Source: Mesorhizobium sp. M1C.F.Ca.ET.210.01.1.1
GTDB taxonomy: Bacteria > Pseudomonadota > Alphaproteobacteria > Rhizobiales > Rhizobiaceae
Direction of reading: 5' to 3'
Length of the DNA: 64,000 nucleotides
Assembly (NCBI RefSeq): GCF_004791585.1
Contig: NZ_SRUU01000026.1
Span: 31,377 to 95,376 of the forward strand
In this document: in pieces, positions 44,536 to 53,574 of the stretch
Numbering within the stretch: position 1 is the first letter of the stretch
Layout: the number at the start of each line of letters is the position of its first letter
Notes under the pieces: generated by a model
The model's database searches: none
What the model was told of the DNA's origin: nothing
The model's input: only the letters and a program-made list of their open reading frames with translations
Translations under genes and position numbers: made by a program

Positions 44536-45779
44536 GCGCGCGCCAGATGAAGCTCGGCCTGTTCCTGTGGGCGACCGGCCACCACATCGCCGCCTGGCGC
44601 CATCCGGACGCGCATGTGACGGCCGGCATCGACATCGACCACTACATCAAGCTCGTGCGGACAGCCGAGGCGGCGAAATTCGACATGGTCTTCTGCGAGG
44701 ACGCCGCCGGCCTGCGCGAAGCCAATGTCCAGATCGCCAGCCAGACCTCGCGCTCGATCGGCTTCGAGCCGATCAGCCTGCTCTCAGCCCTTGCCGTCCA
44801 GACGGAGCGCATCGGCCTCGTTTCCACGGCGTCGACCAGCTACAACGAACCCTATGGGCTGGCGCGCATGTTTGCCTCGCTCGACAATCTGAGCGGCGGC
44901 CGGGCCGGCTGGAACCTCGTCACCTCGGCCAGCCCGATCGAAGCCGCGAATTTCGGCTCGACGGGCCTCAGACCGCATGCGGACCGCTACGAACGCGCTC
45001 GCGAATTCGCCACCGTCGTCACCGCTCTGTGGAGCCGCAGGGCGTCCGGCCATGACGGCCTGAGCTTTTCGGTGCGCGACCCGCTCGACATAGTGCCCTC
45101 GCCGCAGGGCGCGCCGGTGATGGTGCAGGCCGGCGCCTCCGACGACGGCAAGGATCTTGCCGCGCGGACCGCCGACGTCGTGTTCTCGGCTGCGCAGACG
45201 TTTGAGGATGCAAAGGCCTTCTATGACGATCTCAAGGGCCGGCTCGCCGCCTATGGACGCCAGCCGGACGACATCAAGATCATGCCCGGCGTGGCGCCGA
45301 TCGTCGCGGCGACGAAAGCCGAGGCCCAGGCCAAATACGACGCGCTGCAGGAGCTGATCCCGGACGATGTCGGCGTCGCTTTGCTCTCCAGCTATCTCAG
45401 CATCTCCGACCTTTGGCGCTACCCGATCGACGGACCGCTGCCGGAATTGCCCGAGAGCGAAGGCATGAAAAGCCGGCAGGCTTTGGTCATCGAGCAGGCG
45501 CGACGGGACGGTCTCTCGATCCGTCAGCTCGCGCGCTATTTTGCCGGCGCGCGCGGCCACTGGCGCGTGGTCGGCACGGCAGCGCAGATCGCCGACGAAT
45601 TGCAGGCGCGTTTCGAAGGCGGCGCTGCCGACGGCTTCAACGTGATGCCGTCCTGGTTTCCGGGTGAGCTCGACGCCTTCGCGACGCTGGTCGTGCCGGA
45701 GCTGCAGCGGCGCGGCCTGTTCCGCACCGACTATGAGGGCCGCACGCTGCGCGAGCATCTCGGCCTCAGGTCAGCGTAG
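44532..45779 (+). CDS. LLM-class flavin-dependent monooxygenase (NtaA/SnaA/DszA type), second of a pair
   Basis: 415 residues, full length for the NtaA-like group. GLFLWATGHHIAAWRHP opens the barrel, IGLVSTASTSYNEPYGLARMFASLDNLSGGRAGWNLVTS is the family signature, and LAARTADVVFSAAQTFEDAKAFYDDLK follows near the end. Enzymes of this class oxidise organosulfur, aminopolycarboxylate or heterocyclic substrates with FMNH2. The substrate is not predictable. It is translationally coupled to the shorter homologue upstream. Confidence 0.9.
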   Translation: MSARQMKLGLFLWATGHHIAAWRHPDAHVTAGIDIDHYIKLVRTAEAAKFDMVFCEDAAGLREANVQIASQTSRSIGFEPISLLSALAVQTERIGLVSTASTSYNEPYGLARMFASLDNLSGGRAGWNLVTSASPIEAANFGSTGLRPHADRYERAREFATVVTALWSRRASGHDGLSFSVRDPLDIVPSPQGAPVMVQAGASDDGKDLAARTADVVFSAAQTFEDAKAFYDDLKGRLAAYGRQPDDIKIMPGVAPIVAATKAEAQAKYDALQELIPDDVGVALLSSYLSISDLWRYPIDGPLPELPESEGMKSRQALVIEQARRDGLSIRQLARYFAGARGHWRVVGTAAQIADELQARFEGGAADGFNVMPSWFPGELDAFATLVVPELQRRGLFRTDYEGRTLREHLGLRSA

Positions 45780-45785
45780 GACGAT

Positions 45786-46616
45786 TCAGTCCATCAGCCG
45801 GGCCGTTCCGGAGACCCTGATCGAGCTGCCGGGCGTCGGCGGAATATCAGCATGGAGGCGCGAGCGCATGCCCATGTCTTCGCCCTGGACGATGTCGATC
45901 GCGCCGCCATGCGGCCAGCCGAGGTCGCGCAGATAGCCGGCAAAGGCGGCGGTAGAAGCGCCCGTCGCCGGATCCTCGTAGACGCCGCCGGAGGCAAAGG
46001 GATTGCGTGTGTGGAAAAGGCGCGGCGTCTCGGCAAAGGCGAGCAGGATGGTGACCAGGCTTTCGCGCCGCATGAAGGCCTGGCCCTGTTTCAGGTCGTA
46101 GGCCATGGCGGCGAGCGCCTGGCGTGACTTCAGCGCCAGCAGCAGATGATCAGCGCCGCCATGGACGAGGGCAGGTGGAATAGCAGGATCAAGATCGCCC
46201 GGTTGATAGCCGAACAAGGCCAGCGCCTCGCCGACCAGCTCCGACGAGGCGGGCAGGCTGCGCGTCAGCGGCGACTGCAGGGCAGCGGCGACGTGGGCGC
46301 CGTCGCAAAAACCTTCGACGGTTATGTTCGCCTGGTTGAGGATCAGCTTGAAGACGCCGTTGCCGAACTTCCTGACCAGCGCCGCACCGAGCGCGATGGT
46401 GGCATGGCCGCAAAATGGCACTTCCGATTCGGGCGAAAAATAGCGGATACGCCAGCCTTCGCCGGCGCACGCGGCGAAGACGGTTTCCGAAAAGCCGACC
46501 TCTGCCGCGACGCGCTGCATTTCCGCGGCATCGGGCAAAGCGTCGCCAATCACCACGCCGGCTGGATTGCCGCCTTTGTTCCCGTCCGAAAATGCCGCTA
46601 TCCGCAAGACGTCCAT
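45786..46616 (-). CDS. PhzF-family epimerase/isomerase
   Basis: 276 residues with the diaminopimelate-epimerase-like fold duplicated. The signature NPAGVVI near residue 17 and the conserved PESEVPFCGHATIALG at about 60-75 mark the catalytic region, and NPFASGGVYEDPATGASTAAFAGYL in the C-terminal half is the second signature. PhzF itself isomerises DHHA, but most homologues have unknown substrates. Transcribed towards the LLM monooxygenase pair, whose last gene ends 6 bp away. Confidence 0.88.
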   Translation of the reverse strand: MDVLRIAAFSDGNKGGNPAGVVIGDALPDAAEMQRVAAEVGFSETVFAACAGEGWRIRYFSPESEVPFCGHATIALGAALVRKFGNGVFKLILNQANITVEGFCDGAHVAAALQSPLTRSLPASSELVGEALALFGYQPGDLDPAIPPALVHGGADHLLLALKSRQALAAMAYDLKQGQAFMRRESLVTILLAFAETPRLFHTRNPFASGGVYEDPATGASTAAFAGYLRDLGWPHGGAIDIVQGEDMGMRSRLHADIPPTPGSSIRVSGTARLMD

Positions 46617-46772
46617 TTTGCTCGCCCGTGTTCACAACTCGTGTTCGTCAGGCGCGCAGAAAACACGTTTCAAACCTGTTTGGGAAACGAAGAAAGCGAC
46701 GAGCAGCTGTGAGCCGCGGTCATAGCTTCGCGGCCTCGTCGCCGGCGCGCCGGGAAATCATGGCGACCGGCC

Positions 46773-47675
46773 TCAGCCGACCATCACCTTCTCGGAGGCA
46801 TTCGAACCGGCGATCAGGGTCGCATGCGAAACCAGCGCCGTCATGATCTCGGCGGCGGCGAGAGCGGCGATCACCGGCGGACGCTTGTCCTTCACCGTAT
46901 TGCCGCCGATCGGCGAGACGAGGCGGTTGAATTCGGCCACGCTGCCCTCGGCCGACTTCAGGAACCAGCTCTTGAAGGTCGCCTTCTTGGTCTTGGAGCC
47001 GATCATGCCGACATAGGCGGTGTCGTCGCGCTTCAGAGCCTCGGCGACGATCAGGAAATCCAGCGCATGGTCGTGGGTGAGGATGGCGAAGGCCGATCCT
47101 GTGGGCGCCTCGCGCACCACGCTTTCAGGCATCGGGGTCAGCCGCGTCTCGACCGTTTCCGGCATGCCCTCCAGCGCATCCGCCCGCGTCTCGACGACGA
47201 CGGCATGGATGGGCAGAAGCGCCAGCGCCGCGGCGAGCGCCTGGCCGACATGGCCACCACCGAAGACATAGACATGCGGCAGACGCGCCTCTTCCGATGC
47301 GGCCTTGGCGATCAGTTCCTGTTCGAGGGCCGCATCGACCTGGCATATCAGCACCTCGACGCGACCGCCGCAGCACTGGCCGATCTCCGGTCCGAGCGGG
47401 ACGTCGAGCGTGGCGCAGACCTCATCGACTTCGATGGGCGCTTCGCTGGTCGCGGATCGAGATGCTGCCCTTCCGGCCAGCATCTGCCGCGCCTTGTCGA
47501 TCGCCATATATTCGAGCTGGCCGCCGCCGATGGTGCCGAAAATCGCCGATGCCGAGACTAGCATGAAGGCGCCCGTCTCGCGCGGCGTCGAGCCCTTGGT
47601 GGCCGCGACCTCGACGAGAGCGACCCGGCCAGCATGGCCGAGAAAATCCTTCAGGCTTTGCGCTTTCGAGTTCAT
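46773..47675 (-). CDS. xdhC: Xanthine dehydrogenase accessory protein XdhC
   Basis: About 300 residues. The N-terminal XdhC_CoxI domain shows EVAATKGSTPRETGAFMLV and IGGGQLEYMAIDKA, and IGQCCGGRVEVL has the paired cysteines; the C-terminal Rossmann domain has VYVFGGGHVGQALAAALA and a later VGMIGSKTKKATF. XdhC binds molybdenum cofactor, promotes its sulfuration and inserts it into XdhB. Two ATGs, at 47675 and 47684, are possible starts. Last gene of the uraH-xdhA-xdhB-xdhC operon, 63 bp after xdhB. Confidence 0.92.
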   Translation of the reverse strand: MNSKAQSLKDFLGHAGRVALVEVAATKGSTPRETGAFMLVSASAIFGTIGGGQLEYMAIDKARQMLAGRAASRSATSEAPIEVDEVCATLDVPLGPEIGQCCGGRVEVLICQVDAALEQELIAKAASEEARLPHVYVFGGGHVGQALAAALALLPIHAVVVETRADALEGMPETVETRLTPMPESVVREAPTGSAFAILTHDHALDFLIVAEALKRDDTAYVGMIGSKTKKATFKSWFLKSAEGSVAEFNRLVSPIGGNTVKDKRPPVIAALAAAEIMTALVSHATLIAGSNASEKVMVG

Positions 47676-47738
47676 CGACTGCATGTCCCTGCGCGGGAAT
47701 GTAGGCCTTTCTGGCCGGATTTGCACCTTTTGGCTCGC

Positions 47739-50090
47739 TCAGGCCGGTTTTGCGGCCTTCAGCCGCTCGATCGCCATCAGCACGCGCTCCGGCGTCGCCG
47801 GCGCGTCGAGGCGCGGACAGACCTTATGGTCGGCGACGCTCGCCACCGCATCGGAGAGCGCGTGCAGCACCGACATGCCGAGCGGGAAGGGCGGCTCGCC
47901 GACGGCCTTGGAGCGATGCACGGTCGGCTCGTTCGCCTCGGACCAGTCAGCCAGGGTGACGTTGAAGATCTTTGGCCGGTCGGAGGCGAGCGGGATCTTG
48001 TAGGTCGAGGGCGCATGGGTGCGCAGACGACCCTTGTCGTCCCACCACAACTCCTCGGTGGTGAGCCAGCCCATGCCCTGGATGAAGCCGCCCTCGATCT
48101 GGCCGAGGTCGATGGCGCGGTTCAAGGAGCGGCCTGTCTCATGCAGGATGTCGGTGCGCTCGACGACATATTCGCCGGTCAGCGTGTCGACGGACACCTC
48201 CGAGCAGGAGGCGCCATAGGCAAAATAGTAGAAGGGGCGGCCCTCGCCCTTGTCGCGGTTCCAGTGGATCTTCGGCGTCTTGTAGAAGCCGGCCGCCGAA
48301 AGCTGGATGCGGGCCATGTAGGCCTGCTTGACGAGGTCGCCGAAGGGGATCTCCTGGTTGCCGATGCGCACCCGATTGGGCAGGAACAATACCTGGTCGC
48401 GCGGCACCTGGTATTTCTCCGAGGCGAAATTGGTCAACCGGTCCTTGATCTGGCGGGCGGCGTTCTGCGCCGCCATGCCGTTGAGGTCGGAACCGGACGA
48501 TGCCGCGGTGGCCGAGGTGTTCGGCACCTTGCCGGTGGTGGTCGCGGTGATCTTCACCTGGTCGAGGTCGATCTGGAATTCCTCCGCCACCACCTGCGCC
48601 ACCTTCAGGTAGAGGCCTTGTCCCATCTCGGTGCCGCCATGGTTCAGGTGCACCGAGCCATCGGTATAGACATGCACCAGGGCGCCTGCCTGGTTGTAGT
48701 GCGTGGCGGTGAAAGAGATGCCGAACTTGACCGGCGTCAGCGCCAACCCGCGCTTGATGAAGCGGCTGTTGTTGTTGAAGGCGCTGATCTCGCGCCGACG
48801 CCGCGCATAGTTCGAGCTCGCTTCCAGTTCGGCGATGATGCGATGGATGACGTTGTCTTCCACCGTCTGGTGGTAGGGCGTGATGTTGCGGTCGCCCTCC
48901 TTGTCAGCACCGTAGAAATTCTTCTTGCGGATCTCGAGCGGGTCCTTGCCGACGGCAAAGGCCACTTCGTCGATGACGCGCTCGGCGCCGACCATGCCTT
49001 GCGGGCCGCCGAAACCGCGGAAGGCGGTGTTCGACACGGTGTTGGTGTAGAGCGGCGCCGACTGCGCATGTACCGTTGGCCAGAAATAGGTGTTGTCGCA
49101 ATGGAAGAGCGCGCGGTCCGTCACCGGGCCGGAGAGGTCCGAGGAAAAGCCGCAGCGCGCCGCGAACATGAAGTCGACGCCGAGGATGTTGCCGTCGTCG
49201 TCGAAGCCGACCTCGTAGTCGATGAGAAAATCGTGCCGCTTGCCGGTGGCGGTCATGTCGTCGTCGCGGTCGGGCCGGATCTTGACCGCGCGATGATGAC
49301 GCTTGGCGGCGATGGCGGCGAGCGCGGCAAACTGGTTGCCCTGCGTTTCCTTGCCGCCGAAGCCGCCCCCCATGCGGCGGATTTCCACCATGACGGCGTT
49401 GCTCGGCACCCCGAGCGCGTGGCTCACCATATGCTGGACTTCGCTCGGATGCTGGGTCGAGGAATAGATGGTGACGTCCTGGTCCTCGCCCGGAACGGCC
49501 ATGGCGATATGGCCTTCCAGATAGAAATGCTCCTGGCCGCCGACGCGCATCTTGCCCTTGAGCTTGCGGGGTGCTGCCTTGATCGCCGCCGCCGCATCGC
49601 CGCGCCTCAACGTCAGCGGCGGCGTGACAAGCTTGTCCTTATTCGGGTCGAGCGCACCGACATCGGTGACGAAGGGCAGTTCCTTGTATTGGATCTTGGC
49701 CAGCCTGGTGGCGCGACGGGCCTCCTCGCGCGTTTCGGCGATGACGCAGAAGATCGGCTGGCCGTAGAATTCCACCTTGCCGTCGGCAAGCACGGGCTCA
49801 TCATGACGGCCGGTGGGCGAAATGTCGTTCTCGCCGGGCACGTCCTTCGCCGTCAGCACATCGACGACGCCCGGAGCAGTACGCACGGCCGAAAGGTCCA
49901 TCCGGGTGATGGTGGCATGCGTTGCGGTGGACAAACCGAGGCAGCCATGCAGCGTGCCGGCCGGTTCCGGCATGTCGTCGATATAGATCGCGGTGCCGCT
50001 GACATGCTTGTGCGCGGAATCATGCCGCTGGTCGCTGGCGACACCGCCAGAGATCTTTTGCGCCTTGAGGTTGGGGGCATGCTTGGTCAT
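47739..50090 (-). CDS. xdhB: Xanthine dehydrogenase molybdopterin-binding subunit XdhB
   Basis: 783 residues. The aldehyde oxidase/xanthine dehydrogenase domains are visible: DSAHKHVSGTAIYIDDMPEP at the N-terminus, GGGFGGKETQGNQFAALAA and FRGFGGPQGM in the Moco region, and the catalytic glutamate in AVGEPPFPLGMSVLHAL near the C-terminus. The protein carries the molybdenum active site that hydroxylates hypoxanthine and xanthine to urate. ATG at 50088-50090 overlaps the stop of xdhA by one base (TGATG), so translation is coupled. It is a separate polypeptide from the FeS/FAD subunit, the usual bacterial form. Confidence 0.95.
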   Translation of the reverse strand: MTKHAPNLKAQKISGGVASDQRHDSAHKHVSGTAIYIDDMPEPAGTLHGCLGLSTATHATITRMDLSAVRTAPGVVDVLTAKDVPGENDISPTGRHDEPVLADGKVEFYGQPIFCVIAETREEARRATRLAKIQYKELPFVTDVGALDPNKDKLVTPPLTLRRGDAAAAIKAAPRKLKGKMRVGGQEHFYLEGHIAMAVPGEDQDVTIYSSTQHPSEVQHMVSHALGVPSNAVMVEIRRMGGGFGGKETQGNQFAALAAIAAKRHHRAVKIRPDRDDDMTATGKRHDFLIDYEVGFDDDGNILGVDFMFAARCGFSSDLSGPVTDRALFHCDNTYFWPTVHAQSAPLYTNTVSNTAFRGFGGPQGMVGAERVIDEVAFAVGKDPLEIRKKNFYGADKEGDRNITPYHQTVEDNVIHRIIAELEASSNYARRRREISAFNNNSRFIKRGLALTPVKFGISFTATHYNQAGALVHVYTDGSVHLNHGGTEMGQGLYLKVAQVVAEEFQIDLDQVKITATTTGKVPNTSATAASSGSDLNGMAAQNAARQIKDRLTNFASEKYQVPRDQVLFLPNRVRIGNQEIPFGDLVKQAYMARIQLSAAGFYKTPKIHWNRDKGEGRPFYYFAYGASCSEVSVDTLTGEYVVERTDILHETGRSLNRAIDLGQIEGGFIQGMGWLTTEELWWDDKGRLRTHAPSTYKIPLASDRPKIFNVTLADWSEANEPTVHRSKAVGEPPFPLGMSVLHALSDAVASVADHKVCPRLDAPATPERVLMAIERLKAAKPA

Positions 50091-51565
50091 CAGGCCGCCT
50101 CGTTGCGTGACACCTGGAACGGCGCCCTCGTGCCGGTGGTTTCGACGTAGAAGCGCAGCAAAAGGTTCTTTGCCGCCAGCGCCCGGTATTCGGCGGTCGC
50201 CCGCATGTCGGTGATCGGCGTGAAGTCGCTGGCATACTCGGCCATCGCAGCCTCCACGGTTTCCTCCGTCCAGGCCTTGCCGATCAACGCCTTCTCGACC
50301 GCTGCCGCCCGCTTCGGCGTCGGCGCCATGCCGCCATAGGCGATGCGGATGTCGGCCACGGTGCCGTCCTTGGCCAAGGTCAGATAGAAGGCGCCGAGAG
50401 TTGCGGTGATGTCCTCGTCGCGGCGCTTGGTGACCTTGTAGACGGCAAACTTCGTGCCCTTTGCCGGCACCGGCACATGCACCGCCTCGACAAATTCGCC
50501 GGGCTGCCGGTCCTGTTTGCCATAGGCGATGAAGAAGGTTTCGAGCGGGATCGTGCGGCGCGCGGCGCCCTTGCGCAGCGTCAGCCGCGCTCCCAGCGCG
50601 ATGAACGGCGGCGGTGTGTCGCCGATCGGCGAGCCGTTGGCGACGTTGCCGCCGATCGTGCCCATGTTGCGCACCTGCTCGCCGCCGATGCGGTCGACAA
50701 GCGGTCCCAATGCCGGGATGTGCTTCGACAGCGTCTCGAAGGCCTCGGTGTAGGTGACGCCGGCGCCGATGGTGATAACTCCATCGGCCTCCGACGTCGT
50801 GCGCAGGCCGTCGAGACCGGCGATGAAGATCGCCGGCGCAATGTCGCGCATGTGCTTGGTGACCCACAGGCCGACATCGGTCGAGCCGGCGACGATCGTG
50901 GCGCCCGGCTCTTTCTCGAGCACGGCGGCGAAATCGTCGACATCAGCAGGCACGATCAGCCGCTGCTTGCCCGATCCGACCTCCACCCGCGCGCCATCGC
51001 GCAGCGCCTCCAACCGTGTGGTGATGTCATTGCGCTCCACCGCCAGCGGATCTTTAGCCGCCTTCCCGTAGCTCGAAATGGCCCGCGCCGCGCGCATGAT
51101 CGCCTCGTAGCCGGTGCAGCGGCAGAGATTGCCCTGCAGCGCCTTCTCGATCGCCGCATCGGAGGGGTTGGGCGTCCTCATCCAGAGCGCGTAGAGCGAC
51201 ATGACGAAGCCCGGCGTGCAGAAGCCGCATTGCGAGCCGTGGAAATCGACCATCGCCTGCTGCACCGGATGCAGCTTCTCGCCCTCGCCGCGCAGATGCT
51301 CGACGGTGACGACATGGGTGCCGTCGAGCGAGCCCATGAAGCGGATGCAGGCGTTGACGCCTTCATAGACCAGGCCTTCGGCGGAGAGCTTGCCTACCAG
51401 CACCGTGCAGGCGCCGCAATCGCCCTCGGCGCAGCCTTCCTTGGTACCGCGCAGCGATCGGTTGAGCCTGAGCCAGTCGAGCAGGGTCGCATCGGGCGCA
51501 ATGTCGGCCAGCGCGACGTCGGCGCCGTTGAGGATGAAGCGGATCTCGTTGCGGGTCTCAACCAT
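50090..51565 (-). CDS. xdhA: Xanthine dehydrogenase FeS/FAD subunit XdhA
   Basis: 491 residues. Both 2Fe-2S clusters are seen: the plant-type GCAEGDCGACTV and the second with CGFCTPGFVMS and GNLCRCTGYEAI. The FAD-binding domain begins near 190, with ATIVAGSTDVGLWVTKHMRD, and contains NMGTIGGNVANGSPIGDTPP. It passes electrons from XdhB to NAD+. ATG at 51563-51565 is three bases after the stop of uraH, so the genes are one operon. All ligands appear present. Confidence 0.95.
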   Translation of the reverse strand: MVETRNEIRFILNGADVALADIAPDATLLDWLRLNRSLRGTKEGCAEGDCGACTVLVGKLSAEGLVYEGVNACIRFMGSLDGTHVVTVEHLRGEGEKLHPVQQAMVDFHGSQCGFCTPGFVMSLYALWMRTPNPSDAAIEKALQGNLCRCTGYEAIMRAARAISSYGKAAKDPLAVERNDITTRLEALRDGARVEVGSGKQRLIVPADVDDFAAVLEKEPGATIVAGSTDVGLWVTKHMRDIAPAIFIAGLDGLRTTSEADGVITIGAGVTYTEAFETLSKHIPALGPLVDRIGGEQVRNMGTIGGNVANGSPIGDTPPPFIALGARLTLRKGAARRTIPLETFFIAYGKQDRQPGEFVEAVHVPVPAKGTKFAVYKVTKRRDEDITATLGAFYLTLAKDGTVADIRIAYGGMAPTPKRAAAVEKALIGKAWTEETVEAAMAEYASDFTPITDMRATAEYRALAAKNLLLRFYVETTGTRAPFQVSRNEAA

Positions 51566-51568
51566 GAC

Positions 51569-51943
51569 TCAGCTCCCGCGATAGGTCGAGTAGCCGTAAG
51601 GCGAAATCAAGAGCGGCACATGATAGTGGCGTTCCTCCGCCATGCCGAAGCGGATCGGCACGATGTCGAGGAAAGCAGGCTGCGGCAGGCTGATGCCCTG
51701 CCCGCGCAGATAGTCGCCGGCGGCAAAGACCAGCTCGTATTCGCCGGTGCGGAAATCGGCGCCGGCCAGCAGCGGCGCGTCGCAGCGGCCGTCATCATTG
51801 GTGGTGACGGTCTTGAGGTGCGTGCGGCCTTGCCGCTCGACGCGGAACAGCTCGATCGACAGGCCCTTTGCCGGCCTGCCGGTCGCGGTGTCGAGCACAT
51901 GGGTCGTCAGACGCCCGCCATCGGCTTTCGACGTTTCTGCCAC
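51569..51943 (-). CDS. uraH: 5-Hydroxyisourate hydrolase (transthyretin-like)
   Basis: About 124 residues of the transthyretin-related family. THVLDTATGRPAKGL at the N-terminus and the C-terminal YRGS tetrapeptide (SPYGYSTYRGS) are the diagnostic active-site motifs. It hydrolyses 5-hydroxyisourate, the product of PuuD, to OHCU. The GTG start at 51941-51943 has GGGAGG six bases upstream and gives the expected length; the longer frame upstream is unlikely. First gene of the xdh operon, divergent from the puuE-uraD gene. Confidence 0.93.
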   Translation of the reverse strand: MAETSKADGGRLTTHVLDTATGRPAKGLSIELFRVERQGRTHLKTVTTNDDGRCDAPLLAGADFRTGEYELVFAAGDYLRGQGISLPQPAFLDIVPIRFGMAEERHYHVPLLISPYGYSTYRGS

Positions 51944-52139
51944 TGGCCGCCTCCCATTTCCTGTACGAGCCAACTGGCCGGTACAGTCCAACGTTTTCAG
52001 GTCAATTGTGCGCCAATTAAAGGCGATGCATAAGTCCCGGTCGAGCGGAGTGCGGCAAAAAGCACTTTCAAAAATTTTCGGGGGAATGCTGAAGCACTCC
52101 TTTCGATATCTTCATCTCAATTATCGGGCAGGAGCGACT

Positions 52140-53564
52140 ATGCGTTACGAACGGGACATGCGCGGTTACGGGGCCAATCCGCCGGACCCGAAATGGCCCG
52201 GGGGCGCGCATGTCGCGGTGCAGTTCGTCGTCAACTACGAGGAAGGCGGCGAGAACTGCGTGCTGCACGGCGACAAGGCTTCCGAAGCCTTCCTGTCCGA
52301 GATCGTCGGCGCCGCCCCGTGGGTCGGCCAGCGCCACTGGAACATGGAATCGATCTACGAATACGGCGCAAGGGCAGGCTTCTGGCGGCTCTACCGGCTG
52401 TTCACCGAAGCTGACGTGCCGGTGACCTGCTACGGCGTTGCTACCGCGCTTGCGCGCTCGCCCGACCAGGTGGCGGCGATGCAGGAGGCCGGCTGGGAGA
52501 TCGCCTCGCACGGGCTGAAATGGATCGACTATCGCGACCATAGCGCGGAGGACGAACGGCGCGACCTCGAAGAGACGATCCGGTTGCATTACGAAGTGAC
52601 CGGCGCGCGGCCGACCGGCTGGTACACAGGCCGCACCTCGGTCAACACGGTGCGGCTCGTCGCCGAAGAAGGCGGCTTCGACTACGTCTCCGACACTTAT
52701 GACGACGAGCTGCCCTACTGGTTCGACCGCGACGGGCTGGAGAAGCCGCAGCTCGTCATCCCCTACACGCTCGACGCCAACGACATGCGTTTCGCCACGC
52801 CGCAAGGGTTCAATTCGGGCGACCAGTTCTTCGCCTATCTGAAGGACAGCTTCGACACGCTCTATGCCGAGGGCAAGGCCGGGCGGCCGCGCATGATGAA
52901 TATCGGCCTGCATTGCCGGTTGGTCGGGCGTCCGGGCCGCGTGGCGGCGCTGAAGCGCTTCGTCGACTATGTGAAGTCGCACGACAAGGTGTGGCTGACC
53001 CGGCGTATCGACATCGCCAAGCACTGGCGCGAGACGCACCCCTACAAGGCGCCGGCGCTGCGCCCGTCACGGATGGAATTCGAGGCCTTCGTGCATGCCT
53101 TCGGCGGCGTGTTCGAGCATTCGCCGTGGATCGCCGAGCGTGCCTACGAGCTGGAGCTTGGGCCCGCGCATGACAGCGCCGGCGGCCTGCACAACGCGCT
53201 CTGCCGCGTCTTCCGCGCCGCGACCGAGGCCGAGCGGCTCTCCGTGCTCAATGCCCATCCCGACCTCGCCGGCAAGCTGGCTGCGGCCAGGCGGCTGACG
53301 CCGGAATCGGCCAAGGAACAAGCCTCCGCCGGGCTCGACGCGCTGACCGACAAGGAGCGCGAGCTGTTTTCGAAGCTCAACGCCGCCTACGTCACCACTT
53401 TCGGCTTTCCCTTCATCATCGCGGTCAAGGGCAAGACCAAGGACCAGATCCTGGCGGAGTTCGAGGCGCGCATCGGTAACGGCCGCGGCGCCGAGCTCGA
53501 AACCGCCTGCAAACAGGTCGAGCGCATCGCGCTGCTTCGGCTGAAAGACATGCTTCCGTTATAG
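52140..53564 (+). CDS. puuE: Bifunctional allantoinase PuuE / OHCU decarboxylase
   Basis: 474 residues made of two enzymes. Residues 1-300 are a polysaccharide-deacetylase-like allantoinase of the PuuE type (YERDMRGYGANPPDPKWP, GWEIASHGLKWIDY, GWYTGRTSVNTVRLV). Residues 310-474 are an OHCU decarboxylase (UraD) with FVHAFGGVFEHSPWIAER, the catalytic histidine in NAHPDLAG (373-376 for HPDL) and TFGFPFIIAVKG. Together they convert OHCU to allantoin and then to allantoate. ATG at 52140 with GGAG upstream. The gene heads the ureide operon and is divergent from uraH. Confidence 0.93.
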   Translation: MRYERDMRGYGANPPDPKWPGGAHVAVQFVVNYEEGGENCVLHGDKASEAFLSEIVGAAPWVGQRHWNMESIYEYGARAGFWRLYRLFTEADVPVTCYGVATALARSPDQVAAMQEAGWEIASHGLKWIDYRDHSAEDERRDLEETIRLHYEVTGARPTGWYTGRTSVNTVRLVAEEGGFDYVSDTYDDELPYWFDRDGLEKPQLVIPYTLDANDMRFATPQGFNSGDQFFAYLKDSFDTLYAEGKAGRPRMMNIGLHCRLVGRPGRVAALKRFVDYVKSHDKVWLTRRIDIAKHWRETHPYKAPALRPSRMEFEAFVHAFGGVFEHSPWIAERAYELELGPAHDSAGGLHNALCRVFRAATEAERLSVLNAHPDLAGKLAAARRLTPESAKEQASAGLDALTDKERELFSKLNAAYVTTFGFPFIIAVKGKTKDQILAEFEARIGNGRGAELETACKQVERIALLRLKDMLPL

Positions 53565-53574
53565 GCGCCAACAG

